Virus record (IMG/VR): IMGVR_UViG_3300041955_000117
Span: 1 to 25,898 of that record
Reading direction: 5' to 3' (one strand)
Length of the DNA: 25,898 nt
Source: a virus
Part shown: positions 8,787-16,129 of the stretch, piece by piece
Layout: every line of letters starts with the position of its first letter
Numbering within the stretch: the stretch's first letter is position 1
Translations under genes and position numbers: made by a program
The notes under the pieces: generated by a model
The model's database searches: none
What the model was told of the DNA's origin: nothing
Seen by the model: only the letters and a program-made list of their open reading frames with translations

Positions 8787-9245
8787 TCAGGCTGCCTTTG
8801 CTGCTGGTATTCCGGGAATGCCCTCGGCGAAGCTCTCCTTGAGTGAATTGACGGCGGCCTCAAGTGCTGCATCCAATGACTGAGCAGCCGACAGCCGCAT
8901 AAATGGATTCTCTGCGACCGGCCCGCTTATGGCTTTGTGGCTATGACCATGAGCGATCTGACGGTGGCCGTACTCGACGAACCTGGCGATGTAACCGAGC
9001 TTTCCGAAGCCGACCTGGGCCACTCCTCCGCGACCGTCGGCATCCAAAGCCACGTCAGTCATCAGGTGCTTCAGCAGGTCTCCCGTGAGGACAGGAGTAT
9101 TTATCCGCAACGCCACAACAACGGGCTGGCAGGCTGCTGTAAGCGCCCGTGCATATGCCGCCTTTGCGATGTGGGCGGGGGCCATCGTGAGCATCGCGCA
9201 GGTCTCCTCTATACCGGAGATTTGGATTGAGAACTCGTCAGGCAT
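8787..9245 (-). CDS. HK97 gp10-like tail/connector protein (152 aa)
   Basis: The protein starts with IQISGIEET.AMLTMAPAHI and continues through AYARALTAACQPVVVALRINTPVLTGDLLKH and YIARFVEYGH, with ENPFMRLSAA near the end. This is the layout of the HK97 gp10 family: a DEL/EET helix, a basic middle, a P..TG.L motif, then VEYG...PFxRPA. HK97 gp10-like proteins act in head-tail joining or tail completion. Here it lies after the chaperones and before the tape measure, not in the usual slot upstream of the tail terminator. It overlaps the second chaperone by eight bases. Confidence in the family is moderate to high from the motif order. Confidence 0.78.
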   Translation of the reverse strand: MPDEFSIQISGIEETCAMLTMAPAHIAKAAYARALTAACQPVVVALRINTPVLTGDLLKHLMTDVALDADGRGGVAQVGFGKLGYIARFVEYGHRQIAHGHSHKAISGPVAENPFMRLSAAQSLDAALEAAVNSLKESFAEGIPGIPAAKAA

Positions 9246-9531
9246 GTATTTGGGCCGCCAGGAATGCGCGGACCTTCGTCGCCACCCGCCGGCGGTTCAC
9301 CCGCCGCGGTTTTTCTTTTTCCCTCTCTCGACGCGATGGCATGAAATCCGCGGCGCAGAGCGGTTCCTTGGGGGACTTCATACTCCAGTTGGCCACAGCG
9401 GACGCGACGGTCCCAGCGAGCAGCTCCTGATGCTCAACGCGCGCCCGGTGCTGATCTATCAACAGGTGGAACTGGCGCGGGGTCAGGGCGTAGAATTCTT
9501 CATCCGTTAGCCCCAAATGCACCCGCGCCAT
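9238..9531 (-). CDS. Second tail assembly chaperone segment (97 aa)
   Basis: A small basic protein containing LGLTDEEFYALTPRQFHLLI (about residues 6-25), a signature of downstream tail assembly chaperones, where a conserved L..EF..LTP..F helix is found. The C-terminal half is Arg/Lys-rich (SRREREKEKPRRVNRRR). The same frame stays open upstream of the ATG, reading KLSNRELWARCWS, so the functional product may start earlier or be made as a -1 frameshift fusion with the first chaperone gene, as for lambda G/GT. The stop overlaps the following gene start. The listed start is the first ATG. Confidence 0.72.
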   Translation of the reverse strand: MARVHLGLTDEEFYALTPRQFHLLIDQHRARVEHQELLAGTVASAVANWSMKSPKEPLCAADFMPSRREREKEKPRRVNRRRVATKVRAFLAAQIHA

Positions 9532-9563
9532 CGACCAGCAGCGCGCCCAGAGTTCCCGATTGC

Positions 9564-9932
9564 TCAGCTTTCGGCCGGCGCGCTGGCCGCGGGAGGGTCC
9601 GCCCGTTTCGCTGGCATGGAAAGCTGGTAAGCCTTGCCCAACGCCTCGGTAATGGGCTCGATGGTATCCAGCCGGACCAGGGAGCCAGCCTGTTCGATGG
9701 TGACCTTGGGATCCGCCACCGACATGGCCGCGTAGAGCAGTCCGCGCAGTTGCAGCGCCGTGAGGTCGCGCAGGCTTTCGAGACCAGCCAGCAGATTACA
9801 GCCAGCGACGTGCTCCGCCTCGGCGATGGCGTTGAAGCTATACGACAGGCGATAAATCTTCCCGTCCAGTTTCAGCTCGGAGAACTCGATGGTGGGATCC
9901 GCCGCCGTTCCGGCAACGCTATGCTTCGCCAT
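9564..9932 (-). CDS. Tail assembly chaperone (first frame, 122 aa)
   Basis: The gene directly follows the tail tube gene, in the canonical chaperone position before the tape measure. The protein opens with a short beta segment (EFSELKLDGKIYRLSYSFNA), then helical sequence with AIAEAEHVAGCNLLAGLESL and LRGLLYAAMSVADPKVTIEQ, like the gpG/GTA-gp10 type chaperones that bind the tape measure protein during tail assembly. The C-terminus is Pro/Ala-rich, a probable linker. The -1 frame remains open past this stop into the second chaperone. The sequence CCCTCCC (minus strand, 9597 to 9591) lies in the zone where a shift could occur, but it is not a canonical slippery heptamer. Confidence 0.8.
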   Translation of the reverse strand: MAKHSVAGTAADPTIEFSELKLDGKIYRLSYSFNAIAEAEHVAGCNLLAGLESLRDLTALQLRGLLYAAMSVADPKVTIEQAGSLVRLDTIEPITEALGKAYQLSMPAKRADPPAASAPAES

Positions 9933-9933
9933 T

Positions 9934-10401
9934 TTAGCTGCCGACGGTGAGAACGATCGGTCCCGAAACCTTCAGCTTCGCCTGGGTGGAGATCTTCTTG
10001 TCGGCCTTCACCGTTCCGAGGTCGTTGAACTCCTCAACCATAGCGGAGAACGCGAAAGCATCCCCGGTGGTGCTCTGGCCGGCCGCCTTGGGCAACGTGA
10101 TCTTATACTGCTTGATCGTCGGCGGAAGTTCGTTGAAGGATTCGAGAACCGCCGCCTGGCCGGCGTTTCCCGAAACCCGGTTGAGGGTCAGTCCCCAGGA
10201 GCCGGGGGTAAGAATCGTCGGGATGAACTCCTCCGCCGAACTTTGCAGGTTTGTGGCGTCATCCGATTTGTTGGTTTTCCCCGATTGGGCGATATCGGAA
10301 ATTTCTCCGACCGTTGTCCAGATCGCGGAACTGACGGTACCTGTGTTGATGGCCAGAATGCTTCCGTTGCCACTCTGGGCCTGAGTCGAAGTGTAATCCA
10401 T
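9934..10401 (-). CDS. Major tail tube protein (155 aa)
   Basis: The protein is Ser/Thr/Gly-rich and beta-rich with the features of siphophage tail tube subunits. The N-terminus has NGSILAINTG and WTTVGEISDIAQSGKTNKSD, the tube-family pattern in which W..VGEV..I is followed by a TD/SD motif. Then come EEFIPTILTPGSWGLTLN, a helix-like AVLESFNELP and a C-terminal beta strand. It polymerises into the tail tube around the tape measure. It has an AAGGAG ribosome site five bases before the ATG, suiting an abundant virion protein. It lies one gene downstream of the radical SAM/glycosyltransferase cassette and is therefore a candidate substrate of that cassette (inference). Confidence 0.88.
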   Translation of the reverse strand: MDYTSTQAQSGNGSILAINTGTVSSAIWTTVGEISDIAQSGKTNKSDDATNLQSSAEEFIPTILTPGSWGLTLNRVSGNAGQAAVLESFNELPPTIKQYKITLPKAAGQSTTGDAFAFSAMVEEFNDLGTVKADKKISTQAKLKVSGPIVLTVGS

Positions 10402-10406
10402 GTCTT

Positions 10407-10412
10407 CTCCTT
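10407..10412 (-). promoter_or_regulatory. Consensus ribosome binding site of tail tube gene
   Basis: The minus strand reads AAGGAG followed by a five-base spacer (AAGAC) and ATG. The site overlaps the TAA of the tail terminator gene. Most neighbouring genes have shorter SD matches. Confidence 0.8.
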
Positions 10413-10827
10413 AGATTTGGTCGTAATTCACGAGATATTCCAGCGTCCGCACGTAACTACGATTTGCATCGCTGAATCCGTCAATAAAGGGCGCCATGCG
10501 GAAGATTCCCTGTACCACCGTGTGATCGGCGTCCGGCAGCACTCCCGAATAGCCGCCGCGCAAAACCCCGTCGATGGCCCGGGCGAGCGTGATAGCGTCG
10601 GCCATCGCATACCCGTGGCAATCGATCTGCAGCTCCAAGCCGGTAAACGGGTCCTGGCCCTGGAGAGTGTACGTTGGCTCGGCAACGATGCAGCGGTACG
10701 TCCAAGCCATCGTCGAGGCCGAGGAGATCTGATCCTTGGGTAACTGAACGGCGAAGCCTCCCGGCACACCAGGGAGCGCCGATGTGATACCCTGCTGGAC
10801 CAGCGCTACAAGTCCAGCCTCGATCAT
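10411..10827 (-). CDS. Tail terminator / tail completion protein (DUF3168-like, 138 aa)
   Basis: The protein opens with an N-terminal helix (MIEAGLVALVQQGITSALPG). A beta-rich core follows, with MAWTYRCIVAEPTYTLQGQD and LELQIDCHGYAMADAITLARAIDGVL, and the C-terminal FSDANRSYVRTLEYLVNYDQ. This pattern (short-chain tail protein with D..C.G....A..LA..I...L and a final edge strand) matches the DUF3168/gp17-type tail terminators that cap the tube. Position directly before the tail tube gene agrees. Its ATG overlaps the stop of the second glycosyltransferase gene (ATGA), so the cassette upstream is translationally coupled to this structural gene. Confidence 0.78.
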   Translation of the reverse strand: MIEAGLVALVQQGITSALPGVPGGFAVQLPKDQISSASTMAWTYRCIVAEPTYTLQGQDPFTGLELQIDCHGYAMADAITLARAIDGVLRGGYSGVLPDADHTVVQGIFRMAPFIDGFSDANRSYVRTLEYLVNYDQI

Positions 10828-12203
10828 CTAAGCGCCTCCTCGGCGCGATGAAAACGCCGCATGTACGGATTCCCCTCCAGTTCTTCCCAGGCTAGGCCCC
10901 CGATCACGCGCCCGCTCACGTTGTCGGCGTGGTTCGTGGCGTAGAGCAGATCGCGGCCGTCAACCGCTATCGCGGCGCCCGCGTGTTCTGCGGCGGACCA
11001 GAAACGATCATCTTCCCCGCAGCCCACCGCCTCGAATCGATGTCCCTGCCACCATTCGCGGCGGTAGCATAGAGACGTTCCGGTCACCAAGCCATCGGTC
11101 TTGTGAAGCCTCCACCAGCCCGACGACGTCCGGGCCTTGCCGTTCTCCACCACGCGCACGTCGCGCGTTTCGCGGACCAGGATCGTGTGGTATGCGGTTA
11201 CCTCCTTGCCGGTCTGCTGGAGGCGTCGAACCTGATCGGCAATACGGTCTGGGGCGCTGTAATCGTCGTCATCGAAGTGGCAGATTATCTCGCCGCGACT
11301 TTGCTCACAGCACAGATTTCGCTTATCGCCGAGCGTCAACCCGCGCCGAGCGAAAAAATGGAAGAGCACTTGCGGGTCGCCAATTGGGATCAGCCCTACG
11401 GACTCGTCCTCGGAAATGATCCACATTTCCTTGTTGGGCCAGCTCTGGCACTGAAAGCTATCGATGGCGCGCGGCAGCCATTCCCGTCGCCGCTCGGTAG
11501 TGGGGCAGATGCAGGAAACGAGCGGGACATTGAAGAATTCCCGGTAGACTCGGGCATCCTCTCCGATCCAGGAACGCAGTAGCTCGAGGTCTGGGTCTGG
11601 CGTCATCAATTCGCCGCCATGCCGGTGGGGCCATCCCTGCCCGGGTCGACCCGGAAGGCCCTTTATACCCGCCGTCTCCTGGCCACCGAACAATTGCTTT
11701 TCGGCGGCCGTTCCCCACAGCGCCACATCAATCAACGCGCCGGATTCGCAGACGCTCTTCAGCAACGGCAGGTATTTGCCGCGAATCCCGGTCTGAAACA
11801 GCGAGGCATGCTTGTCGTTTCCGCAGTCCATCCACATGCGAGACCGGACATTGTAATATCGGCCGGGATATTCGCCCACAAGCGGGGCAGCCTCCAGCCG
11901 CCACGCCATCGTCTCAAGGTAGGTGGGTGCGTACCAATCGTCATCTTCGATGATGAGCACCTTGTCGAACTGAACTAAAGGCAATGCGGCAAGGATGTTC
12001 CGGTGCTGCGAATTCTCCCCGAGGCGCCAGAAAGGTTGCGGACGTATAGAGACCTGCCCCATTGTCAAAGGCGTGGATCTTTCGCAGTCGTCCACCACGA
12101 TCCACTGAACCTCTCCGCGATAGGTCTGGCGCGCTATCCACCGTTCGCACAGGGAGAACGCCTCGGGCCTGCCCCCGGTCGGCGTGATGAGCGTCAGGCC
12201 CAT
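10824..12203 (-). CDS. Dual-domain glycosyltransferase (two GT-A/GT2-like domains, 459 aa)
   Basis: Two glycosyltransferase-like domains lie in tandem. Domain 1 (about residues 1-200) starts LTLITPTGGRPEAF, has VQWIVVDDC, and carries an acidic nucleotide-sugar/metal motif IIEDDDW at about 85-90. Domain 2 (about 226-459) starts VPLVSCICPTTERRREWLPRAIDSF, has a QSWPNKEMWIISED strand, the QSRGEIICHFDDDDYSAPDR motif near 301-320, and a late GCGEDDRFW acidic element. GT2 enzymes transfer sugars from nucleotide sugars; the acceptor cannot be read from sequence. It has no signal peptide or membrane segment, so it should act in the cytoplasm. It overlaps the preceding glycosyltransferase by 10 bases and the next structural gene by 4. 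A role in decorating virion proteins is inferred. Confidence 0.85.
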   Translation of the reverse strand: MGLTLITPTGGRPEAFSLCERWIARQTYRGEVQWIVVDDCERSTPLTMGQVSIRPQPFWRLGENSQHRNILAALPLVQFDKVLIIEDDDWYAPTYLETMAWRLEAAPLVGEYPGRYYNVRSRMWMDCGNDKHASLFQTGIRGKYLPLLKSVCESGALIDVALWGTAAEKQLFGGQETAGIKGLPGRPGQGWPHRHGGELMTPDPDLELLRSWIGEDARVYREFFNVPLVSCICPTTERRREWLPRAIDSFQCQSWPNKEMWIISEDESVGLIPIGDPQVLFHFFARRGLTLGDKRNLCCEQSRGEIICHFDDDDYSAPDRIADQVRRLQQTGKEVTAYHTILVRETRDVRVVENGKARTSSGWWRLHKTDGLVTGTSLCYRREWWQGHRFEAVGCGEDDRFWSAAEHAGAAIAVDGRDLLYATNHADNVSGRVIGGLAWEELEGNPYMRRFHRAEEALR

Positions 12204-13615
12204 TTCTGTTCCAGCACCCGATTCATATCGGCCATTGACGCGCGCCAGTCGGAATCGGACATGATCCGGCGGTACGACGTCGAGCCTGTGCCACTTTCAT
12301 GCCCGTGGATCACCGTGGCCTTTGGCGTGACCGCGAGCGTAAACCCCGCCTGCTGGGCCCTCCGGCAGAAATCGAAATCATCGGAACCGTAGCCCGTAAA
12401 TCTCTCGTCCATTTCGCCAACCGCGCTCAATACCGCGCGCTTGATATAGACACAGACGAATGCAAGCTCATGCTGGGCCAGCGTGACCTCGCGGAGCCTG
12501 CATCCGGAGACCTGCAATGGGTTCGCTACGCTTCCGACAACCTGTGGAGAGACGATTCCTATATTTGTTTTGGAGTACGCCGCTCGGCGCAACTCCTCGA
12601 TAGTGCCGGGTTGATGGAAAATCACATCGTCATTGGTAAACAGTACGTCCGAATCCGGATCAGTGGCTCCGATGGCGATGTTCCAGTTGTGCGCGAAAAC
12701 GAACGGACGCTTACCACGCACCACCGTCCAGGGAGAAGGCGACACCCAGTCGCCATCCGATACCATCAGGCGCGGGAATGTGGCGGCGTAGTGGTTGACG
12801 GATTCGTGCAGCCGCAAAAACACGTCCTTGAAACGCGAGAGGGTGACGATGGTCACGCGCGGCAGGTTATCCTCCCAGCACTGGAGGGTGTTCGGATCGT
12901 GGAGGAAATTCGATCCCGCCGACAGTCCCTCGTATTGGACGTGCCAGCCCCAGGACCGCTCCTCTGCGTTCCAACGATTCAGCCGCTCGGCCATCTTGCG
13001 GGCGCCGTGCCGCTGCCCGCGAATCGGGTAGTGTTTTAGGACCCACTTTTGGGGGTGGACTTTCATCCCCGGAAAGCCAAAGGCGTGGCCTCCGCCGGCC
13101 GCCCGCGTTCCCAGACCGGTCAACCTGCCAGCGTTCTTCCATGCCTTGATGTGGTTCAGCCCGCAGTCGACGTGCGCCCTGGTGTAATAGGAAAAGTGTC
13201 TTTCCGGGTCGCCGATATAATCGTCGTCAATTGGCCTGAACAGATAGAGATTGTGATTGACCGCGTTGTAGCCTTCGGCTTCTACCCGCTGAAGGCCGCG
13301 GACTATCGTTTCGCCTGGCCGCGGACTGCGCCGAATCTCATCGGCGTCATGGAAGATGCACCAATCAGCCTTGGACGCCGCGGCCACCTCGTCGATGCGG
13401 CCTAGCATGGAGAGGCAGTTATAGCGATCCTCGGGGCCGCTCGAGGGAAACCGCTCCCGCCCGCTGATCGGCAGCCAGGAAAGCATTTCCCAACTGCCGT
13501 CCGTGCTCCAATTGTCGATGACGTACACCTCGACGCCCTGGTCAACGAGGTGCTGGACGGTCCAGGGCAAAATGTCCGCCTCGTTCCGGACGGGCATGAT
13601 GGCCAGCGCTCTCAA
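12194..13615 (-). CDS. Dual-domain glycosyltransferase (two GT2-like domains, 473 aa)
   Basis: The N-terminal domain (about residues 1-240) starts with LAIMPVRNEADILPW, then VEVYVIDNWSTDGSW and a DxD-type FHDADE at about 89-93, as in GT2 family enzymes. The C-terminal domain (about 253-473) has VTIVTLSRFKDVFLR, an acidic FTNDDVIF motif at about 326-333 and MDERFTGYGSDDFDFCRRA near 402-420, the usual late GT2 acceptor-side element. The start is TTG, overlapping the radical SAM stop, and a GAGGAGG ribosome site seven bases upstream supports it strongly. No membrane segment is present. It forms one transcriptional unit with the radical SAM gene and the second glycosyltransferase. Donor and acceptor are unknown. 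Confidence 0.87.
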   Translation of the reverse strand: MRALAIMPVRNEADILPWTVQHLVDQGVEVYVIDNWSTDGSWEMLSWLPISGRERFPSSGPEDRYNCLSMLGRIDEVAAASKADWCIFHDADEIRRSPRPGETIVRGLQRVEAEGYNAVNHNLYLFRPIDDDYIGDPERHFSYYTRAHVDCGLNHIKAWKNAGRLTGLGTRAAGGGHAFGFPGMKVHPQKWVLKHYPIRGQRHGARKMAERLNRWNAEERSWGWHVQYEGLSAGSNFLHDPNTLQCWEDNLPRVTIVTLSRFKDVFLRLHESVNHYAATFPRLMVSDGDWVSPSPWTVVRGKRPFVFAHNWNIAIGATDPDSDVLFTNDDVIFHQPGTIEELRRAAYSKTNIGIVSPQVVGSVANPLQVSGCRLREVTLAQHELAFVCVYIKRAVLSAVGEMDERFTGYGSDDFDFCRRAQQAGFTLAVTPKATVIHGHESGTGSTSYRRIMSDSDWRASMADMNRVLEQKWA

Positions 13616-14853
13616 GCCGCGACCTCCTCGCCGGATGTGCGGCGCGATAAGCCCAACTCTCGGCGCACCGATGCTTCGATGATCTCGGGCAACTCCGCCA
13701 GCTCGCCTGCGCCAAGGGCGGCCGTTCGTGTGGTGTGTGGCAACTGAAGGCCCGCCGCGCCGCGGAAGGGAACGCCGCGCCGCTCGTAATCGAGTTCGAA
13801 CTCTACGTCGAATCGTTCCGGGTGCTCGTGGATCGCGCTGCCGGGATATGGAACCAGCATCGTAACGGTCAGATCGTCCACTTCGTTTTCGATTAACCAG
13901 CGCCGCGTCTGCTCTACGGTCCCGCGCGTCTCGCCCGGCAGACCGATGATGGTGAACGCCTTGAATTTGATCCCCATCTCGCGGCAGAACCGACGCGCGC
14001 GTGTGTTGACCTCTGGAGTTGTCCCCTTGGAGACCTTACGCAGGATCTCCGCCGATCCACTCTCTACGCCGAAACACAGCCACGAGCATCCAGCCACGGC
14101 AAAGGCCTGAACCTGCTCGCGCGTCAACAGGTCCGCCCGCGCGTTGGCCTTGAACCGGACGCCGAGCGGAGCCATTCGCCGGCAGAGGTTGAGCAAACGG
14201 CCGTTCAATAAATTCATCTCATCGTCATGGAAGACCAGGGAGCCGAAACCCATATCCTTCAACTGGCCGATCTCCTCGATGACGTTGTCGACCAGCCGCG
14301 CGCGCACCTTGCGCGTGCTGGCCCACCGCGAGCAGAAAGCGCAGGCAAATGGGCAGCCCCGTTGCGAGACAAGCGAAGTTGCGGCTTCTCCGTCCACCGC
14401 GCACGAATAATCCGCGATCGGCACCAGATGACGCGCCGGAATCGGGTAGCGGTCGACGTCCACGGGCCCGCGATCCTCGCCATGCCCAGCAGCCAAAGCG
14501 ATGATCGTTTCCTCTCCGTCGCCCGCGACGCCAACGTCCGCTCCCAGGCGCTCCGTATCCCTACGCACCGAGAGGTGCGGCCCTCCAACCGCCACCCGCA
14601 CGCCCGGATAGAGAGACCGGCATCGTGAGACCAGTGATCGCACCGCCGCAAATTGGGCCGTGACACAGGTCACTCCAATCAACGACGGGTTATATCCGTC
14701 GAGCGTCTCGCCAGGTAAGTTCAGATCGGCCACCTGCACGCGGAATCCATGCGCCTCGAGCGCAGCTCCCAAATAGAGCAGACCCAGGGGAGGCACAAAG
14801 GCCGGCTCCGCGAGGAACTCGGACCGCGGATTGATTAGAAGAACTTCCTTCAC
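13612..14853 (-). CDS. B12-binding-type radical SAM protein (413 aa)
   Basis: The N-terminal about 130 residues look like a cobalamin-binding Rossmann domain: VLLINPRSEF, FVPPLGLLYLGAALEAHGF, PSLIGVTCVTAQF, VAVGGPHLSV and GDGEET. The radical SAM core follows with C167-x3-C171-x2-C174 (RGCPFACAFCS), which would hold the 4Fe-4S cluster, then FGVESGSAEILRKVSKGTT (about 261-279) and IIGLPGET (about 302-309), both typical of this class. Such enzymes often perform radical methylations or rearrangements; the reaction here is unknown. The C-terminal about 70 residues are not recognised. The start is GTG with GAAGG seven bases upstream. The gene sits 10 bases after the head-tail adaptor and is coupled to the glycosyltransferases, so it probably works on the same target. 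Confidence 0.9.
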   Translation of the reverse strand: MKEVLLINPRSEFLAEPAFVPPLGLLYLGAALEAHGFRVQVADLNLPGETLDGYNPSLIGVTCVTAQFAAVRSLVSRCRSLYPGVRVAVGGPHLSVRRDTERLGADVGVAGDGEETIIALAAGHGEDRGPVDVDRYPIPARHLVPIADYSCAVDGEAATSLVSQRGCPFACAFCSRWASTRKVRARLVDNVIEEIGQLKDMGFGSLVFHDDEMNLLNGRLLNLCRRMAPLGVRFKANARADLLTREQVQAFAVAGCSWLCFGVESGSAEILRKVSKGTTPEVNTRARRFCREMGIKFKAFTIIGLPGETRGTVEQTRRWLIENEVDDLTVTMLVPYPGSAIHEHPERFDVEFELDYERRGVPFRGAAGLQLPHTTRTAALGAGELAELPEIIEASVRRELGLSRRTSGEEVAA

Positions 14854-14863
14854 CTTGTCGCCT

Positions 14864-15226
14864 TCAGTTATTCGGCCCGATCCCGAGGCACATCAACACG
14901 GCGTAGATGTTCATCCGCCTCACGTTCTCCACAGCCTGAATCACGAACTGCGCGCCATCCGAGGTCTGAATTCGCTTGTTCGCTGTGAACTCTGGCCGAA
15001 ACCACATGGTGACCTTGACGTAAACCTGCGAGATATCCTGGCCGGCTTTGATGATGTCGGTTCCGCGGAGATACTCAAAATCAGCCCACGCCGTCACGGG
15101 GATATCATCCGCCTTGTAGTCCACTTTCGCACCCGATGCATCCGACCCCGCGACCTGCTCCAGGAGAGTGATCTGATGCCGGAACCGTCCAGGATCAACG
15201 GTGGGCCAATCGGAGCCGAGCGACAT
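14864..15226 (-). CDS. Head-tail adaptor / head closure protein (120 aa)
   Basis: The protein has the pattern of the siphophage head-closure family: an N-terminal PGRFRHQITLLEQVAGSDAS element (about residues 12-31), a conserved WADFEYLRGTDIIKAGQ stretch, then VTMWFRPEFTANKRIQT and a final beta strand (FVIQAVENVRRMNIYAVLMC). These proteins seal the portal after packaging and provide the docking surface for the tail. The ATG directly abuts the stop of the gp6-like gene. The length is normal for the family. The next structural gene expected, the tail terminator, is separated from it by the three-gene modification cassette. Confidence 0.85.
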   Translation of the reverse strand: MSLGSDWPTVDPGRFRHQITLLEQVAGSDASGAKVDYKADDIPVTAWADFEYLRGTDIIKAGQDISQVYVKVTMWFRPEFTANKRIQTSDGAQFVIQAVENVRRMNIYAVLMCLGIGPNN

Positions 15227-16129
15227 TCAAAGCCTCAAATCCATGACCGGGCCCAAAATCGCTTTCACGCAATCGCGCGCCTTGGCATCGAAACTGGGAA
15301 CGCGGTTCACGTACCAGGCGTTCACCAAGACCTTGATGGCGAGCTTGAGCAACTCCCAATGCCCCGGCGTACCATTGGTGACCAGGAGCGCGGTCGCGTC
15401 CCCGCCGGTCAATGCTGGATCGCGCATCGTCGCCGCGCCGGCATCGTCGACCGAGGCTATTACCGTGTTCAGGCACCCTCCAAGTACGCCAGCCCCTGGG
15501 ATCGAGATCGGCTGGCCGACGTTCGATTGAGTGAAGGAACCGCCCGCGAGGGCGTCGGCGCCGCTTGTTGTGGTCACTGCCATCGGCGTGGCGTAGCCGA
15601 CCTCGTAGTTCACTTGCACGGCATTGACGACCACGCGAGCCACGGGCCACATTTGGCCGAACGGCGGCGTGAGGCGCGCCGGCTGCGATTGCAGATCCAA
15701 GACGAAGTTCCATTCTGCCGGGGCGTCTGGATTCCCGTTCATCATGTCCGCAACGGCGCCGTTGGCGTCCTGGTAAACGAAGGCGACCAGGCTCTGCACG
15801 GGCGGATACGGAAGCAGGATCGCGTAACGAATGCCCACCAGCACGGCGTTAGATCCGGAGACGAAGGGAGAGGAGACCTTCTGGCCGGCCAGCTTCATGT
15901 CGATGTAACCGGGGAAGAAATCCATCATCAGCGCCCAAGTCTGCTGAACGAAGCGGCGCTGTGTGAGCGTTTCGCACCACGCCCGCGCCGCTACTTCGAG
16001 CGTCGTCAGGACGTCGTCCTGGGAGGCATCGCCCTGGTCCATGCGGAGCATGTCCTTCAGCTCTTGCATCGAGACCGGTTCAACGAGCGGCGGGGCTGTA
16101 CAGATTAGAGCCGTAAAATTACCCTCCAA
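15227..16129 (-). CDS. gp6-like head-tail connector with insertion (300 aa)
   Basis: The N-terminus (LICTAPPLVEPVSMQELKDM, then a DDVLTTLEVAARAWCETLTQR helix at about 39-58) is that of HK97 gp6-type connectors, which form the ring below the portal. The C-terminal helix (LLKLAIKVLVNAWYVNR, about 260-276) also fits. At 300 residues it is longer than the common gp6 form, and about residues 186-252 form an extra Gly/Ser/Thr-rich beta insert with VGQPISIPGAGVLGG. The only suitable start is TTG at 16129, inside the 3' end of the upstream HNH gene, with AAGGGG very close to it; the next in-frame ATG (residue 21) would remove a conserved part. Confidence 0.8.
   Translation of the reverse strand: MEGNFTALICTAPPLVEPVSMQELKDMLRMDQGDASQDDVLTTLEVAARAWCETLTQRRFVQQTWALMMDFFPGYIDMKLAGQKVSSPFVSGSNAVLVGIRYAILLPYPPVQSLVAFVYQDANGAVADMMNGNPDAPAEWNFVLDLQSQPARLTPPFGQMWPVARVVVNAVQVNYEVGYATPMAVTTTSGADALAGGSFTQSNVGQPISIPGAGVLGGCLNTVIASVDDAGAATMRDPALTGGDATALLVTNGTPGHWELLKLAIKVLVNAWYVNRVPSFDAKARDCVKAILGPVMDLRL

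Noticed and set aside
9591-9597. CCCTCCC as a definite -1 slippery site
   Set aside because: It does not fit X XXY YYZ in the reading frame; only the P-site codon would re-pair well. Kept as a candidate in a finding, not as a feature.
14831-16108. Plus-strand open frame of 425 codons opposite connector and adaptor genes
   Set aside because: Arg/His-rich, no motif, and it covers two minus-strand genes with recognised phage families.
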